Notes under the pieces: generated by a model | Databases searched by the model: none | Told to the model about the DNA's origin: nothing | What the model saw: only the letters and a program-made list of their open reading frames with translations | Virus record (IMG/VR): IMGVR_UViG_3300028829_002476 | Span: 1 to 22,409 of that record | DNA from: a virus | Reading direction: 5' to 3' (one strand) | DNA length: 22,409 nt | Shown here: piece after piece, positions 1 through 7,900 of the stretch | Layout: each line of letters opens with the position of its first letter | Numbering within the stretch: position 1 is the stretch's first letter | Position numbers and translations under genes: made by a program

Positions 1-719
1 CTTGGTCAATGCCGACAGCACTGTATTTGGCGCTCGACCGTACTGGGTCTTCCGTAGGCCCGGCCTCTGCCTCGTTTTCAACGCTTGGCGGCAGTTTTGA
101 TGAGCCACGCTGGCATGACTGGTCTACTGGAACAGTGACGCATAGCAGTTCGGGTACTGCCGATCAGCAGAATGCGCGGGTAAGAGCGGGAGTTATCAAT
201 GGGTCCGCAGAGACCTATGGAGGCTATCAACGCTGTCGGCTGGTCTATGACGCTGCAAGCAACGGCTCGGCCTCCTTGTCCTACTCGATCACCCGCGACG
301 ATGGTCTCTGGGACAACACTGCTGCCCGCAACAGCAACTGGGACAGCACCAACAGTCGTCGCCAGAACACGGGCAAAACTGAGCTACGCAAGTGGACCGA
401 CCGCGTTGAGTTTCCCATCGCAGGCAACAGCTACCCAGTCGTCGGTGCTGCGTCCACGCCGCCCTATGGCTCAGGCGTAGGTTACCGGACAATCGATAGC
501 TGGTCTGTGCTGACAGGGTCGGGAGTTATCAACGGAAGCTACAGTCCAACGTCAGGGGAACACTACGGCACGATTACAGGCTGGGGCATCTTTGACGCTG
601 AGACCCCACAGACCGGCAACCTTTTATTCCGTGGAACATTCGGCAGCGACATCACGGCAACTGACGCCAAAGATGTTATTCGCATACCCGCATCAGATAT
701 CGCCTTAGTGGCCGCATAG
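1..719 (+). CDS. Tail-fibre-like virion protein, possibly 5'-truncated
   Basis: The reading frame is open to the left edge. The first ATG is at position 9, giving 236 residues, but only 'cttggtca' precedes it and no purine-rich ribosome site is visible, so the true start may lie outside the window. The protein is rich in Gly, Ser, Thr and aromatic residues, with no signal peptide, as expected of a beta-rich virion protein. Near the C-terminus (about residues 190-236) the stretch GWGIFDAETPQTGNLLFRG is followed by a DVIRIPASDIAL segment. This resembles a short domain seen at the end of many phage tail-fibre or structural proteins ('IFDA..GGNLL' type). It sits directly before the adhesin gene at 730 and is probably co-transcribed with it. 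The fibre role is inferred from the motif and position; the receptor is unknown. Confidence 0.6.
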   Translation, partial: WSMPTALYLALDRTGSSVGPASASFSTLGGSFDEPRWHDWSTGTVTHSSSGTADQQNARVRAGVINGSAETYGGYQRCRLVYDAASNGSASLSYSITRDDGLWDNTAARNSNWDSTNSRRQNTGKTELRKWTDRVEFPIAGNSYPVVGAASTPPYGSGVGYRTIDSWSVLTGSGVINGSYSPTSGEHYGTITGWGIFDAETPQTGNLLFRGTFGSDITATDAKDVIRIPASDIALVAA

Positions 720-729
720 GATAACGAAA

Positions 730-2544
730 ATGAAACTTGTAAATCGTGCGAAAATGACAATTACGGCGGTGGCAACCAGCGGCACAGGTACGCTGACCCT
801 TGGCGCGGCAAGTGCTGGCGGGTTTAGCACGTTTGCCGATGCTGGCGTGGCAAATGGCGAAACTGTGCGGTACACAATTGAAGGTCCGGGCGACCTTTTT
901 GAAATTGGTGCTGGCGTATATACGGCCAGCGGAACAACTTTAAGTCGTTCCCCTAGCGAGAGCAGCAACAGTAACAATGCCATCACTGCTACTACAGATA
1001 GTGTTGTGTTTTTGACCGCCGCCGCCGCCGATATCGGCCCAGTTGTCCACTCAACTGTGACTAGCTTGCTGGCGCAGACCGGCATGGTCGCTGGTGATAT
1101 GGCGCTTATTGAGGCCAACAAAAATCTAATGATGTATACATCTAGCGGTTGGTGGCTGGTTGGCACTTTAACAAACGCAAGCCCCGGCGCAATCAGTGGC
1201 GCATCCTCTACATACAGCTTTTCCCAATCGGGCACACCTATCGTTCTCACACTATCCGCAACTGATCCAGAGGGGTTGAGCATAACGTGGTCATCTGCCG
1301 TGACAACTGGGTCACTTGGCAGCACCGCAACTCTTTCACAAAATTCAAACGTGTTTACTTTGACTCCCTCGACCGATTCCGCACACTCTGGCGTGTTTTC
1401 TGTTACGTTTTCTGCAAGCGATGGAAACACTGCAAGCTCAGTCGTTAGTCAATTTACGCTCGCATTCGTTCCCGCAAATATAAGCGTAACGGAGGCTGGC
1501 ACAGCAAACTACCAGCAATTTGGAGAGTCCGTTGCGAGCAGCGACACACATTTTGCGGTCGGTGTGCCACGCGGGAATGTAGGCGCAACTTCAGCGACCC
1601 AAAACGCTGGAAATATCTATTTAAGAACAATCGATGGCACCGCGGTCGCGGGGTTTGACCCTTTGCTGCCGCTTGATCAAACAAATGCTTTTTACGGCCA
1701 AGGTGTCGCACTTTCTGATACACATCTTGCAGTGGGTGGCGGAACTGCAGGCCAAGTAAAACTATACAGTTTGACGTCAACCACGCCAATCTTTACTAAA
1801 AGCGATGTCCCTTATTTTGGCACCAAAGTTAATTTATCTCCGGACGGAAATTATTTAGCGGTGGCGAATTGGGGCTATAGCTCAAACACAGGCAGAGTTT
1901 ATGTCTACGCGGCGAAAACCTTTACAGATTCGGGCGGTACAAGCCGCACGCAGGGCGATTTAATTCACACTTTTACAGGAGCTAGTGGGAGTAGATTCGG
2001 GTGGTCAATAGCGACGTCCGACACTCGGCTTTTGATCGGCGCGACCGCCGACGGAAGTTACGGCAAGGGGTATCTCTACAATCTGTCGGATGGCTCACAG
2101 GTCAACTCAGGTGTTTGGCCGTTGGCGGGAGTGTCGCCAGCGACAAGTTTCGGATGGAGTGTCGCACTGAGCAGCGATTATGCGTCAATCTCTGACAATC
2201 GATCCGGCGGTGCACTAACAATTGTCAGGTTGTCAGATAACAGCCAACTCAGACAGCACACCGCGACCGGAAATAGTACTGCAATTATTGGCAATTATGT
2301 TTACAGCGGTGATTCAGGATACGACAGCGGTGGGCTGACCAACAACGGTCGTTTGCGTGCATTTAATCTAACCGATGGGGTAGAGTACACGTTGACCAAC
2401 CACTGGCCCAGTGTTGGCACGCAAACGGAAGATAATCTCGGTTTCTCTATTTGTGGGCGAGGCGGTACGCTGATTGCGGGTGCCCAGAAGCACGTTCCTA
2501 GTGGCTACACAAGCCACGTTGGCAAAGTGCAGGTCTATAAATAA
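730..2544 (+). CDS. Tail adhesin with Ig-like domain and seven-bladed FG-GAP-type propeller
   Basis: 604 residues. AGGA lies 8 bases before the ATG. Residues 1-105 form a virion-attachment-type module (MKLVNRAKMTITA start, SNSNNAI motif) homologous to the start of the gene at 2598. Residues about 160-247 look like a bacterial Ig/cadherin-like domain (DPEGLSITW ... FSVTFSASDGNTAS). Residues about 255-604 hold seven repeats of roughly 45-60 residues, each with an FG.S[VI]...SD..[LF]A[VI]G-like strand followed by G.[VI]Y[LV]Y; examples are FGESVASSDTHFAVGVP and RFGWSIATSDTRLLIGA. This is the pattern of integrin-alpha/FG-GAP beta-propellers. I infer a receptor-binding tail protein, with the propeller at the distal, host-facing end. 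No catalytic residues are apparent. Confidence 0.72.
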   Translation: MKLVNRAKMTITAVATSGTGTLTLGAASAGGFSTFADAGVANGETVRYTIEGPGDLFEIGAGVYTASGTTLSRSPSESSNSNNAITATTDSVVFLTAAAADIGPVVHSTVTSLLAQTGMVAGDMALIEANKNLMMYTSSGWWLVGTLTNASPGAISGASSTYSFSQSGTPIVLTLSATDPEGLSITWSSAVTTGSLGSTATLSQNSNVFTLTPSTDSAHSGVFSVTFSASDGNTASSVVSQFTLAFVPANISVTEAGTANYQQFGESVASSDTHFAVGVPRGNVGATSATQNAGNIYLRTIDGTAVAGFDPLLPLDQTNAFYGQGVALSDTHLAVGGGTAGQVKLYSLTSTTPIFTKSDVPYFGTKVNLSPDGNYLAVANWGYSSNTGRVYVYAAKTFTDSGGTSRTQGDLIHTFTGASGSRFGWSIATSDTRLLIGATADGSYGKGYLYNLSDGSQVNSGVWPLAGVSPATSFGWSVALSSDYASISDNRSGGALTIVRLSDNSQLRQHTATGNSTAIIGNYVYSGDSGYDSGGLTNNGRLRAFNLTDGVEYTLTNHWPSVGTQTEDNLGFSICGRGGTLIAGAQKHVPSGYTSHVGKVQVYK

Positions 2545-2579
2545 TGCTGGGATTTGCACCCCTCGCTGCGCACGTATGA
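2544..2579 (+). pseudogene. Vestigial 12-codon ORF matching the start of the gene at 3890
   Basis: An ATG overlaps the stop of the preceding gene (TAATG) and opens a frame reading MLGFAPLAAHV before TGA. The gene at 3890 begins MLGFSPLVAGPL, also just after a fibre gene that shares the same N-terminal module. The match of sequence and context suggests this is the decayed 5' end of a second copy of the Ala/Thr-rich repeat gene, left when the fibre cassette was duplicated and rearranged. The match is short, about eight of eleven residues, so common descent is an inference. It could instead be a tiny leader peptide or chance. Confidence 0.4.
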
Positions 2580-2597
2580 TGGAAAGGATGACAACTA

Positions 2598-3884
2598 ATG
2601 ACTAAATTTGCCAACAGGGCCAAAATGTCAATCTCCAGCACCGGCACGGGCAATGTCACGCTAAACGCGGCAGTTGCAGGGTACAGAACCTTTGCAGCTT
2701 CAGGTATAGTCGATACGGATGTAATCAGGTACATAATCGAAGATGGCACGGCGTGGGAGATCGGAACTGGCCTGATGTCATCGTCGGCAACTGTGATGGC
2801 TAGGACCGTCGAGGAAAGCAGCAATTCAAACAATGCGCTGGACCTGACATCCTCTGCAAAAGTGCTGATCGGTATTACCGCACAAGATTTCGAGGCCAAC
2901 CCAGCCCCGCGATGGACCACGACGCCAGCCACATCAATTGATCTGGCAACCGATGGCTCAACAGCCGTGACGCTGACAGGCGTTGCAGTCGATGAGAACT
3001 TTCCCGTCCGGTACTCGTGGGATGGCTTTTCGGGGTCCACGATTTTCGATGCCTCGTCCTTGCCACCACAACTGGCCTCAGCCCCAGTTATTAACCAATC
3101 AACTGGCGTCACGTCTTTGGTCGGGTCATCGACAAGCAGCAATGCTGGCACATATTATCACAGATCCCGCGCAACTGACGGCATAAACACGACCACTCAA
3201 ACGACAGAGGTCAAATTGCAGTTTATCCCAACGAGCGGGATGACGGGGTGGTACGACGCTGCGACCAGCACTATAGGCACGTCAGGCGGTCAACCCACGA
3301 TTAGTGACGTTTCTGGAAATAACAACAACGTGGGCCTTGGCGCAAATTCTCCAGTCTACAGCGCAACGGGCTTTGCATCCAAGCCTTCTTTGTACTCCGG
3401 AACAGGAGGTGGTTACATTGATTTCGATGATGCAGATTATTCTGGCGGCTCTGGAGTTGGGTCGATGTATCTAATTATGTCAAACGAATACACCAACGAT
3501 TTCCAAGCTGGTTATATAAACAACGCCCTTCTTTGGCAATTGCGAAATCACGGGGCATCGTCGCTCAGTGCGATGAGCTTCTCAAACTCACATACAACCA
3601 ATGCGGTGCTGCGTGTTAATAAAACTGACGTTCCAAACCCAACCGCTGCAGGCTCCAACCCAGCATATGATACTTTAATCGACAGCTACACTGATCGGCT
3701 GCATTCCATTGGAATTACAAATGTCGATTTTGGCGTTAGTGGGGTGCGTGTGTTCGGCGGCAGCAGTCTAGCCGCTGTCGGCCATTTCAGAGCAATCTTG
3801 TTCTACAACCGAAACCTATCCAACGCTGAAATGGATCAGCTACACAACTACTACAAGAATATCTATGGCACGGATATGGCCTAA
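2598..3884 (+). CDS. Tail adhesin with Ig-like and LamG/concanavalin-like C-terminus
   Basis: 428 residues, with AAGGA 9 bases before the ATG. Residues 1-100 are clearly homologous to the start of the 730 gene: NRAKM, TFA, RY.IE, WEIG/FEIG and ESSNSNNA line up in order. Residues about 104-210 look like an Ig-like beta-sandwich spacer (PAPRWTTTPATSIDLATDG ... NAGTYYHRSRATDG). Residues about 213-425 begin SGMTGWYDAAT and contain DVSGNNNNVGLG, GYIDFDDADYSG and a closing FYNRNLSNAEMDQLHNYY. That arrangement is typical of LamG/concanavalin-type lectin domains in phage and bacterial surface proteins. I infer a carbohydrate-binding tail protein that attaches through the same virion site as the 730 product. 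Whether both are present on one particle cannot be read from sequence. Confidence 0.7.
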   Translation: MTKFANRAKMSISSTGTGNVTLNAAVAGYRTFAASGIVDTDVIRYIIEDGTAWEIGTGLMSSSATVMARTVEESSNSNNALDLTSSAKVLIGITAQDFEANPAPRWTTTPATSIDLATDGSTAVTLTGVAVDENFPVRYSWDGFSGSTIFDASSLPPQLASAPVINQSTGVTSLVGSSTSSNAGTYYHRSRATDGINTTTQTTEVKLQFIPTSGMTGWYDAATSTIGTSGGQPTISDVSGNNNNVGLGANSPVYSATGFASKPSLYSGTGGGYIDFDDADYSGGSGVGSMYLIMSNEYTNDFQAGYINNALLWQLRNHGASSLSAMSFSNSHTTNAVLRVNKTDVPNPTAAGSNPAYDTLIDSYTDRLHSIGITNVDFGVSGVRVFGGSSLAAVGHFRAILFYNRNLSNAEMDQLHNYYKNIYGTDMA

Positions 3885-3889
3885 CTGAT

Positions 3890-5332
3890 ATGCTTGGATT
3901 TAGCCCACTCGTCGCAGGACCGCTTGCAAGTTTACCCTCAGCGACTACAGCCGCGCCAGCTTATATTGTTGACACTCTGCCGCTTGGCGCGTCTGCCTTG
4001 GGCGATGCTGGCGCGACAATCACACAAGTTGTTGCGGCTACAGACGCCACTATTAGCGCGTCTATTGCCGTCACCGCCACGGCATCCGCTGGCCTAATAC
4101 GCCCAGCCGCTGCGACCGCCGCAACCGCCGTCACGGCAACCGCAAGCGCGGATCGGGTACGCACCGTTGATCCAGCCGCGCCAGCGGCTGTCGCAGTCAC
4201 AGGTACTGCCGTTGCCGGTTCAATCCAATACCCGATTTTAGCCGATGTTAATATTGTCGCCACAGCATCAACACCAACGCCAACCCGCCAGCGCAGTACA
4301 ACAGCCACCGCTGCGACAACCGTCACCGCAACAGCCATAGCAATGGCAATCCGCTATGGCGCAATATCAGCGTCAACCGCCGTCACCGCCTCAAATACGA
4401 TACTGCCCGATCCGCTTAATTATGCTAATAAATTGCTGCTCACTGGCGCGATACCGGCTGCAAATCGCACGGCGTCTGTTGCGACCGCCAGCGTCGGCCC
4501 AGCCGCTATAAAATACGTCTCAGCGACTGCCGGCGTAGGGGCGACAGCCGCAGTCACGGCAAGCAGATTGCGCTCGGTTGAGGCATTAGCGGCAGTGGTC
4601 ATTGCCGGGACCGCCACGGTTGCCGGAGACTCGATAAACACATCAGCCACGGTCAGCGTCGCCGTCACTGCAAGCGCCGTTTGTCAAAAATTACGCCCAA
4701 CTAGCGCCGCTGCGACCATATCGGCAGCCACGTCTGGCAGCGCAGCGCGTTTGCGCCAATGCGCGGCCACGGCGAATACAAGCGTAAACTCTACAGTCAC
4801 ACCGTTTGCCGTTCGCGTAACAGGTGCAACTGCCACCGCTGAGATTGCGGCCACAGCGGCACCGCGCGCAATCTTTGCCGGCGCTGCAAGTGCAGCAACG
4901 TCGGGCACGGCCAGCGCCACTCCACGGCGCGTACGACCTACCACTGCGTCGGCAAGTCTGGCCGCCACGGCGACGGGTGCCGCAGTCAGGCTGCGCCAGG
5001 TTAATGCCAGCGCGGCAATGGCCGCAACGGCTGCCGCCACAGCTTTCCGCATTTGCAACGGCGAGGCGCAAATTGCAGGGACCGCCACCGTCACCGGCGC
5101 GGCCAATATGTTATATGCTGGAGCGGCGAATATCGCGCCGGCGGCATCAACCAGCGCAATTGGCGGAACAAATGTTGATAGCTCGGCAACGTTGCAGGCT
5201 AATGCGTCAATGACAGCAACCGGGTCATATCTGTGGACCCAAGTTTCTGCCGTGTCTGACGCTGACATCTGGGCCCCGCAATCCGGCGGCAATGTTGAGA
5301 CGCCGGCGGGCATATGGCAAACTGCCGCATAA
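3890..5332 (+). CDS. Ala/Thr-rich repeat fibre protein
   Basis: 480 residues starting MLGFSPLVAGPLASLP, five bases after the previous stop. Almost the whole protein is a degenerate repeat of about 20 residues, near 18-19 copies, each with an alternating small/beta-branched strand such as AVTATASA or ISAATSGSA followed by a basic turn such as RLRQ or RVRP. Regular spacing and alternation suggest a beta-solenoid or long trimeric shaft. The C-terminus (about 445-480) is different, with DADIWAPQSGGNVETPAGIW, possibly a cap or trimerisation tip. Alanine codons are so dense that long spurious frames appear on the opposite strand. It lies between two fibre genes, so a tail-fibre shaft or decoration protein is the best guess. 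No enzyme motif is visible. Confidence 0.62.
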   Translation: MLGFSPLVAGPLASLPSATTAAPAYIVDTLPLGASALGDAGATITQVVAATDATISASIAVTATASAGLIRPAAATAATAVTATASADRVRTVDPAAPAAVAVTGTAVAGSIQYPILADVNIVATASTPTPTRQRSTTATAATTVTATAIAMAIRYGAISASTAVTASNTILPDPLNYANKLLLTGAIPAANRTASVATASVGPAAIKYVSATAGVGATAAVTASRLRSVEALAAVVIAGTATVAGDSINTSATVSVAVTASAVCQKLRPTSAAATISAATSGSAARLRQCAATANTSVNSTVTPFAVRVTGATATAEIAATAAPRAIFAGAASAATSGTASATPRRVRPTTASASLAATATGAAVRLRQVNASAAMAATAAATAFRICNGEAQIAGTATVTGAANMLYAGAANIAPAASTSAIGGTNVDSSATLQANASMTATGSYLWTQVSAVSDADIWAPQSGGNVETPAGIWQTAA

Positions 5333-5347
5333 ATTGAGGTAAAAAAA

Positions 5348-6286
5348 ATGGCCGATACGAACACAACAAATTACAGCTTGGTCAAGCCAGAGGTTGGAGC
5401 CAGTGAAAACTCTTGGGGCACCAAACTTAACGCCGATTTGGACAGCATTGACTCGATTTTAGGCGGCGGTACGGCAATCACCGGCATTGACATAAATTCT
5501 GGCACAATCGACGGCGCGGTAATCGGTGGGGCTACGCCTGCCGCAATAACGGGCACAACGCTAACAGGTTCAACAAGTTTGACCTCGCCGGTCATCCAAA
5601 CGGCGGAAATTAAGTTTAGTGACGGCGACGCAGCAATGACGATTGCAAACGGTGGGGCCGTGACGTTTAGCGTTGCGCCCAGCTTCCCCGACAACACCGT
5701 ACAAACGGCAGACGTCCAGGACAACGCTATAACGCTGGCAAAATTAACAGGCTTAACGCGCGGCAGTATTATCTATGGCGATGCAAACGGCGACCCGACA
5801 GCTTTGCCAGCAGGCACAGGCGTACTTACTGGCGACGGCACTGACATAAGTTGGGGGGCACAGGTGCCGACCCTGACGCGCGGTCAAATCATCTACTGCA
5901 ATTCCAGCGGCAATACTGTTGCGCTTGCACCCGGAACGGCTGGGCAGGTCTTGCAGAGTGATGGCACTGATCTTACGTGGACGACCATATCCGCTGGTGT
6001 GGGCGACGGTCAGCAATGGTATGATATGACGAGTAGTCGCAGCGTTGGCACAAGTTACCAGAACACCACAGGCCGAGCCATCATGGTGTCTGTCGCCACA
6101 ACGATTAGCACAGAGGTGTTTCTGCAGGTCAGTACCAACGGCTCGTCGTGGATCAACGTTGGTACTTTGGGCAGCCACGGAGGCATCAACGACACTAATG
6201 CATCTCAAGCGATTGTGCCAGACAATCACTATTACAAGGCAACTGGTGGGGTCTTAACACATGGCTGCTGGGCAGAGTTGAGATAG
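5348..6286 (+). CDS. Tail fibre protein with canonical N-terminal attachment motif
   Basis: 312 residues. GAGGT lies 7 bases before the ATG. The N-terminus [28 protein letters not shown] is a widespread start of phage tail-fibre proteins, thought to mediate assembly on the virion. Residues about 45-125 are Gly/Thr-rich, with repeated [13 protein letters not shown]-type strands. Residues about 135-210 contain two tandem copies of a 'LTRG.IIY....G....LA.GT.GQVL..DGTD..W' unit, a repeat common in fibre shafts. The C-terminal part (from about residue 218, [12 protein letters not shown]) reads like a small beta-sandwich tip with [15 protein letters not shown]. It is the last gene before a terminator and promoter gap and probably ends the fibre transcription unit. 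Confidence 0.72.
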   Translation: MADTNTTNYSLVKPEVGASENSWGTKLNADLDSIDSILGGGTAITGIDINSGTIDGAVIGGATPAAITGTTLTGSTSLTSPVIQTAEIKFSDGDAAMTIANGGAVTFSVAPSFPDNTVQTADVQDNAITLAKLTGLTRGSIIYGDANGDPTALPAGTGVLTGDGTDISWGAQVPTLTRGQIIYCNSSGNTVALAPGTAGQVLQSDGTDLTWTTISAGVGDGQQWYDMTSSRSVGTSYQNTTGRAIMVSVATTISTEVFLQVSTNGSSWINVGTLGSHGGINDTNASQAIVPDNHYYKATGGVLTHGCWAELR

Positions 6287-6333
6287 CATGTTTTTGCCGA
6301 TCAAAATAGCGCAGGCTCCCCAAACAGCATCAC

Positions 6334-6362
6334 ATGGCCCACTAAGCCATAGCCGCTTTTTT
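6334..6362 (+). terminator. Weak intrinsic terminator after the fibre genes
   Basis: A 5-bp stem (ATGGC at 6334-6338, GCCAT at 6346-6350) with a 7-base loop is followed, after six bases, by a run of six T (6357-6362). The stem is short and the T run is not directly adjacent, so efficiency is doubtful. Its position between the last fibre gene and the promoter of the next module supports the call. Confidence 0.35.
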
Positions 6363-6389
6363 GGCATTGCCTACAACATGTGGTAATAT
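6361..6389 (+). promoter_or_regulatory. Sigma70-like promoter for the tail/ejection module
   Basis: TTGGCA (6361-6366, 5 of 6 matches to the -35 consensus), a 17-base spacer and TAATAT (6384-6389, 4 of 6), preceded by TG at the extended -10 position (6381-6382). Predicted transcription start is near 6396, about 23 bases before the ATG at 6419. The -10 is only a fair match; the gap position and spacing are the stronger support. Confidence 0.48.
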
Positions 6390-6414
6390 TTTCGCGTCTG
6401 TAACAACATGTTGT
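6373..6414 (+). promoter_or_regulatory. Pair of 12-bp dyad sites, 30 bp apart (operator candidate)
   Basis: ACAACATGTGGT (6373-6384) and ACAACATGTTGT (6403-6414) differ at one base. The second is a perfect palindrome. Their starts are exactly 30 bp apart, close to three helical turns, so a dimer could bind both on one DNA face. The first overlaps the putative -10 region and the second covers the expected 5' leader just before the ATG at 6419. A related pair with the same spacing precedes the gene at 15778. The binding protein is unknown; the stand-alone winged-helix gene at 21083 is one candidate, purely by inference. Confidence 0.5.
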
Positions 6415-6418
6415 GCCT

Positions 6419-7900
6419 ATGGCTTTAATTGACATTAATATACCGCCTGGCGTCTATCGTAACGGGACAGATCTGCAGAGCGTAGGCCGTTGGCGCGACA
6501 CTAATCTGGTGCGCTGGGTTGACGGCACAATGCGGCCGCTCGGCGGGTGGCGCACTCGATCTGACACCGCTGCCGCCGCCAAAGTGCGCGGCATGATGGC
6601 ATGGGCGGACAATAGTACGGACCAACGCATTGCGATAGGCACATACAACAAATTATACGTGTATAATCTGCTGGGCGCTCAATCAGATATTACCCCGGCG
6701 GGTTTATCCGCAGGCCGCGAGGATGCGGCGGCGACAACCGGCTACGGCGGTGGTCTGTATGGACAAGAATTTTACGGCACACCCCGCCTAGAATCAACAC
6801 GAATTGAGCCGGCGACAAGCTGGGCGCTGCAGCCGTGGGGCGAATACCTCGTTGCGTGCAATCGTGATGACGGCAAGATTTACGAATGGCAGCTTAACGC
6901 AAGTGCAGTGGCCGCTGTGTTAAGCAACGCCCCAACTAACAATCAAAGTATTGTTGTGACTGAGGAACGCTTTTTATTGGCACTCGGCGCAGGCGGCAAC
7001 AGCCGCAAAGTGCAGTGGTGTGACCGCGAGAATAATACAGTTTGGTCGCCAAGCGCGACAAACGAGGCGGGCGATTTAACGCTGCAGACCACCGGCAAAA
7101 TTATGGCCGGCGTTCGCGCGCAGGGCCAGACGTTAATCCTTACAAGCACAGATGCCCATAGTGCAACATATTTGGGGCCGCCTTACGTTTTTGGCATAGA
7201 CCAGGTTGGCACGAGCTGCGGTCTGGCCGCGCATTTGGCTTATGCCAGCGTTGATGCTGGCGTGTTCTGGATGGGGTTAAATTCGTTTTACGCATTCACT
7301 GGGAATAACGTGCAAGAGCTGCCCTGCGACGTGGCGGATTATGTGTTTAGCGATATTAACCGCGCACAAATCAGCAAGACATTTGCCATGCCGCTGCAGG
7401 GGTTTGGCGAAATATTTTGGTTTTACCCGTCAGCGTCTAGCACCGAAAATGATAGATATGTTGTCTATAATTACGTTGAGAATACTTGGTATATTGGCCA
7501 GATCGCCCGGACTGCCGGGGCTGACGCCGGCGCATTTGCGCTGCCAATGATGTGCGACCCGGCAGATAAAAAAATATACGAGCATGAGATAAGTTTTGCG
7601 TACAGCGGACTGACGCCGTTTGCCGAAACTGGCCCGATTATGCTGGGGTCCGGCGAGAACGTCGCCAGCGTTACCGAAATGCTGCCCGACGAGAAAACGC
7701 AAGGCGACGTCACGGCCACGTTTAAAACGCGCTTCGCGCCGAATGGTACAGAGCGCTCGTATGGCCCCTACAGTATGAGCAACCCGACAAGCCTGCGGTT
7801 TACTGGCCGTCAAATGCGGATGCGCCTGACCGGCGCGCGTCTGGCTGATTGGCGCGTTGGCATCAACCGGCTGGACGTTGTTGCTGGGGGTCGCCGTTAA
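6419..7900 (+). CDS. Tail nozzle/hub protein, P22 gp10-like (T7 gp12 analogue)
   Basis: 493 residues from ATG 6419. A GTG two codons upstream (6413) is also in frame, and neither start has a clear Shine-Dalgarno. The N-terminus, with NGTDLQSVGRWRDTNLVRW and a G(T)MRPLGGW turn, is typical of short-tailed phage structural proteins. The chain then shows propeller-like strands (RIAIGTYNKLYVYNL, YLVACNRDDGKIYEWQL, FLLALGAGGNSRKVQW). The middle (QTLILTSTDAHSATYLG ... FWMGLNSFYAFTG) and the end (LRFTGRQMRMRLTGA..ADWRVGI) resemble the layout of the P22 tail hub gp10 (472 aa). That protein forms the nozzle below the portal/adaptor and docks the fibres. Being first in the tail/ejection module fits. The P22/T7 parallel comes from recall of layout, not from an alignment. 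Confidence 0.62.
   Translation: MALIDINIPPGVYRNGTDLQSVGRWRDTNLVRWVDGTMRPLGGWRTRSDTAAAAKVRGMMAWADNSTDQRIAIGTYNKLYVYNLLGAQSDITPAGLSAGREDAAATTGYGGGLYGQEFYGTPRLESTRIEPATSWALQPWGEYLVACNRDDGKIYEWQLNASAVAAVLSNAPTNNQSIVVTEERFLLALGAGGNSRKVQWCDRENNTVWSPSATNEAGDLTLQTTGKIMAGVRAQGQTLILTSTDAHSATYLGPPYVFGIDQVGTSCGLAAHLAYASVDAGVFWMGLNSFYAFTGNNVQELPCDVADYVFSDINRAQISKTFAMPLQGFGEIFWFYPSASSTENDRYVVYNYVENTWYIGQIARTAGADAGAFALPMMCDPADKKIYEHEISFAYSGLTPFAETGPIMLGSGENVASVTEMLPDEKTQGDVTATFKTRFAPNGTERSYGPYSMSNPTSLRFTGRQMRMRLTGARLADWRVGINRLDVVAGGRR

Noticed and set aside
705-1430. 241-residue - strand frame opposite the first adhesin
   Set aside because: The + strand gene has clear domains and a ribosome site. The - frame has no recognisable domain and runs against the direction of the whole region.
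2498-3151. 217-residue - strand frame across two adhesin genes
   Set aside because: It spans the gap and both genes on the other strand, with no domain; a shadow of + strand codon use.
3961-4338. 125-residue Ala/Val-rich frame on the - strand
   Set aside because: Same cause: a shadow of the repeat gene at 3890.
4684-5364. 226-residue frame on the - strand opposite the repeat gene
   Set aside because: It is produced by dense GCN/ACN codons on the + strand, whose complement also lacks stops. It has no ribosome site, extends past the repeat gene into the next gene's start, and its Ala/Val-rich sequence mirrors the + strand repeats.
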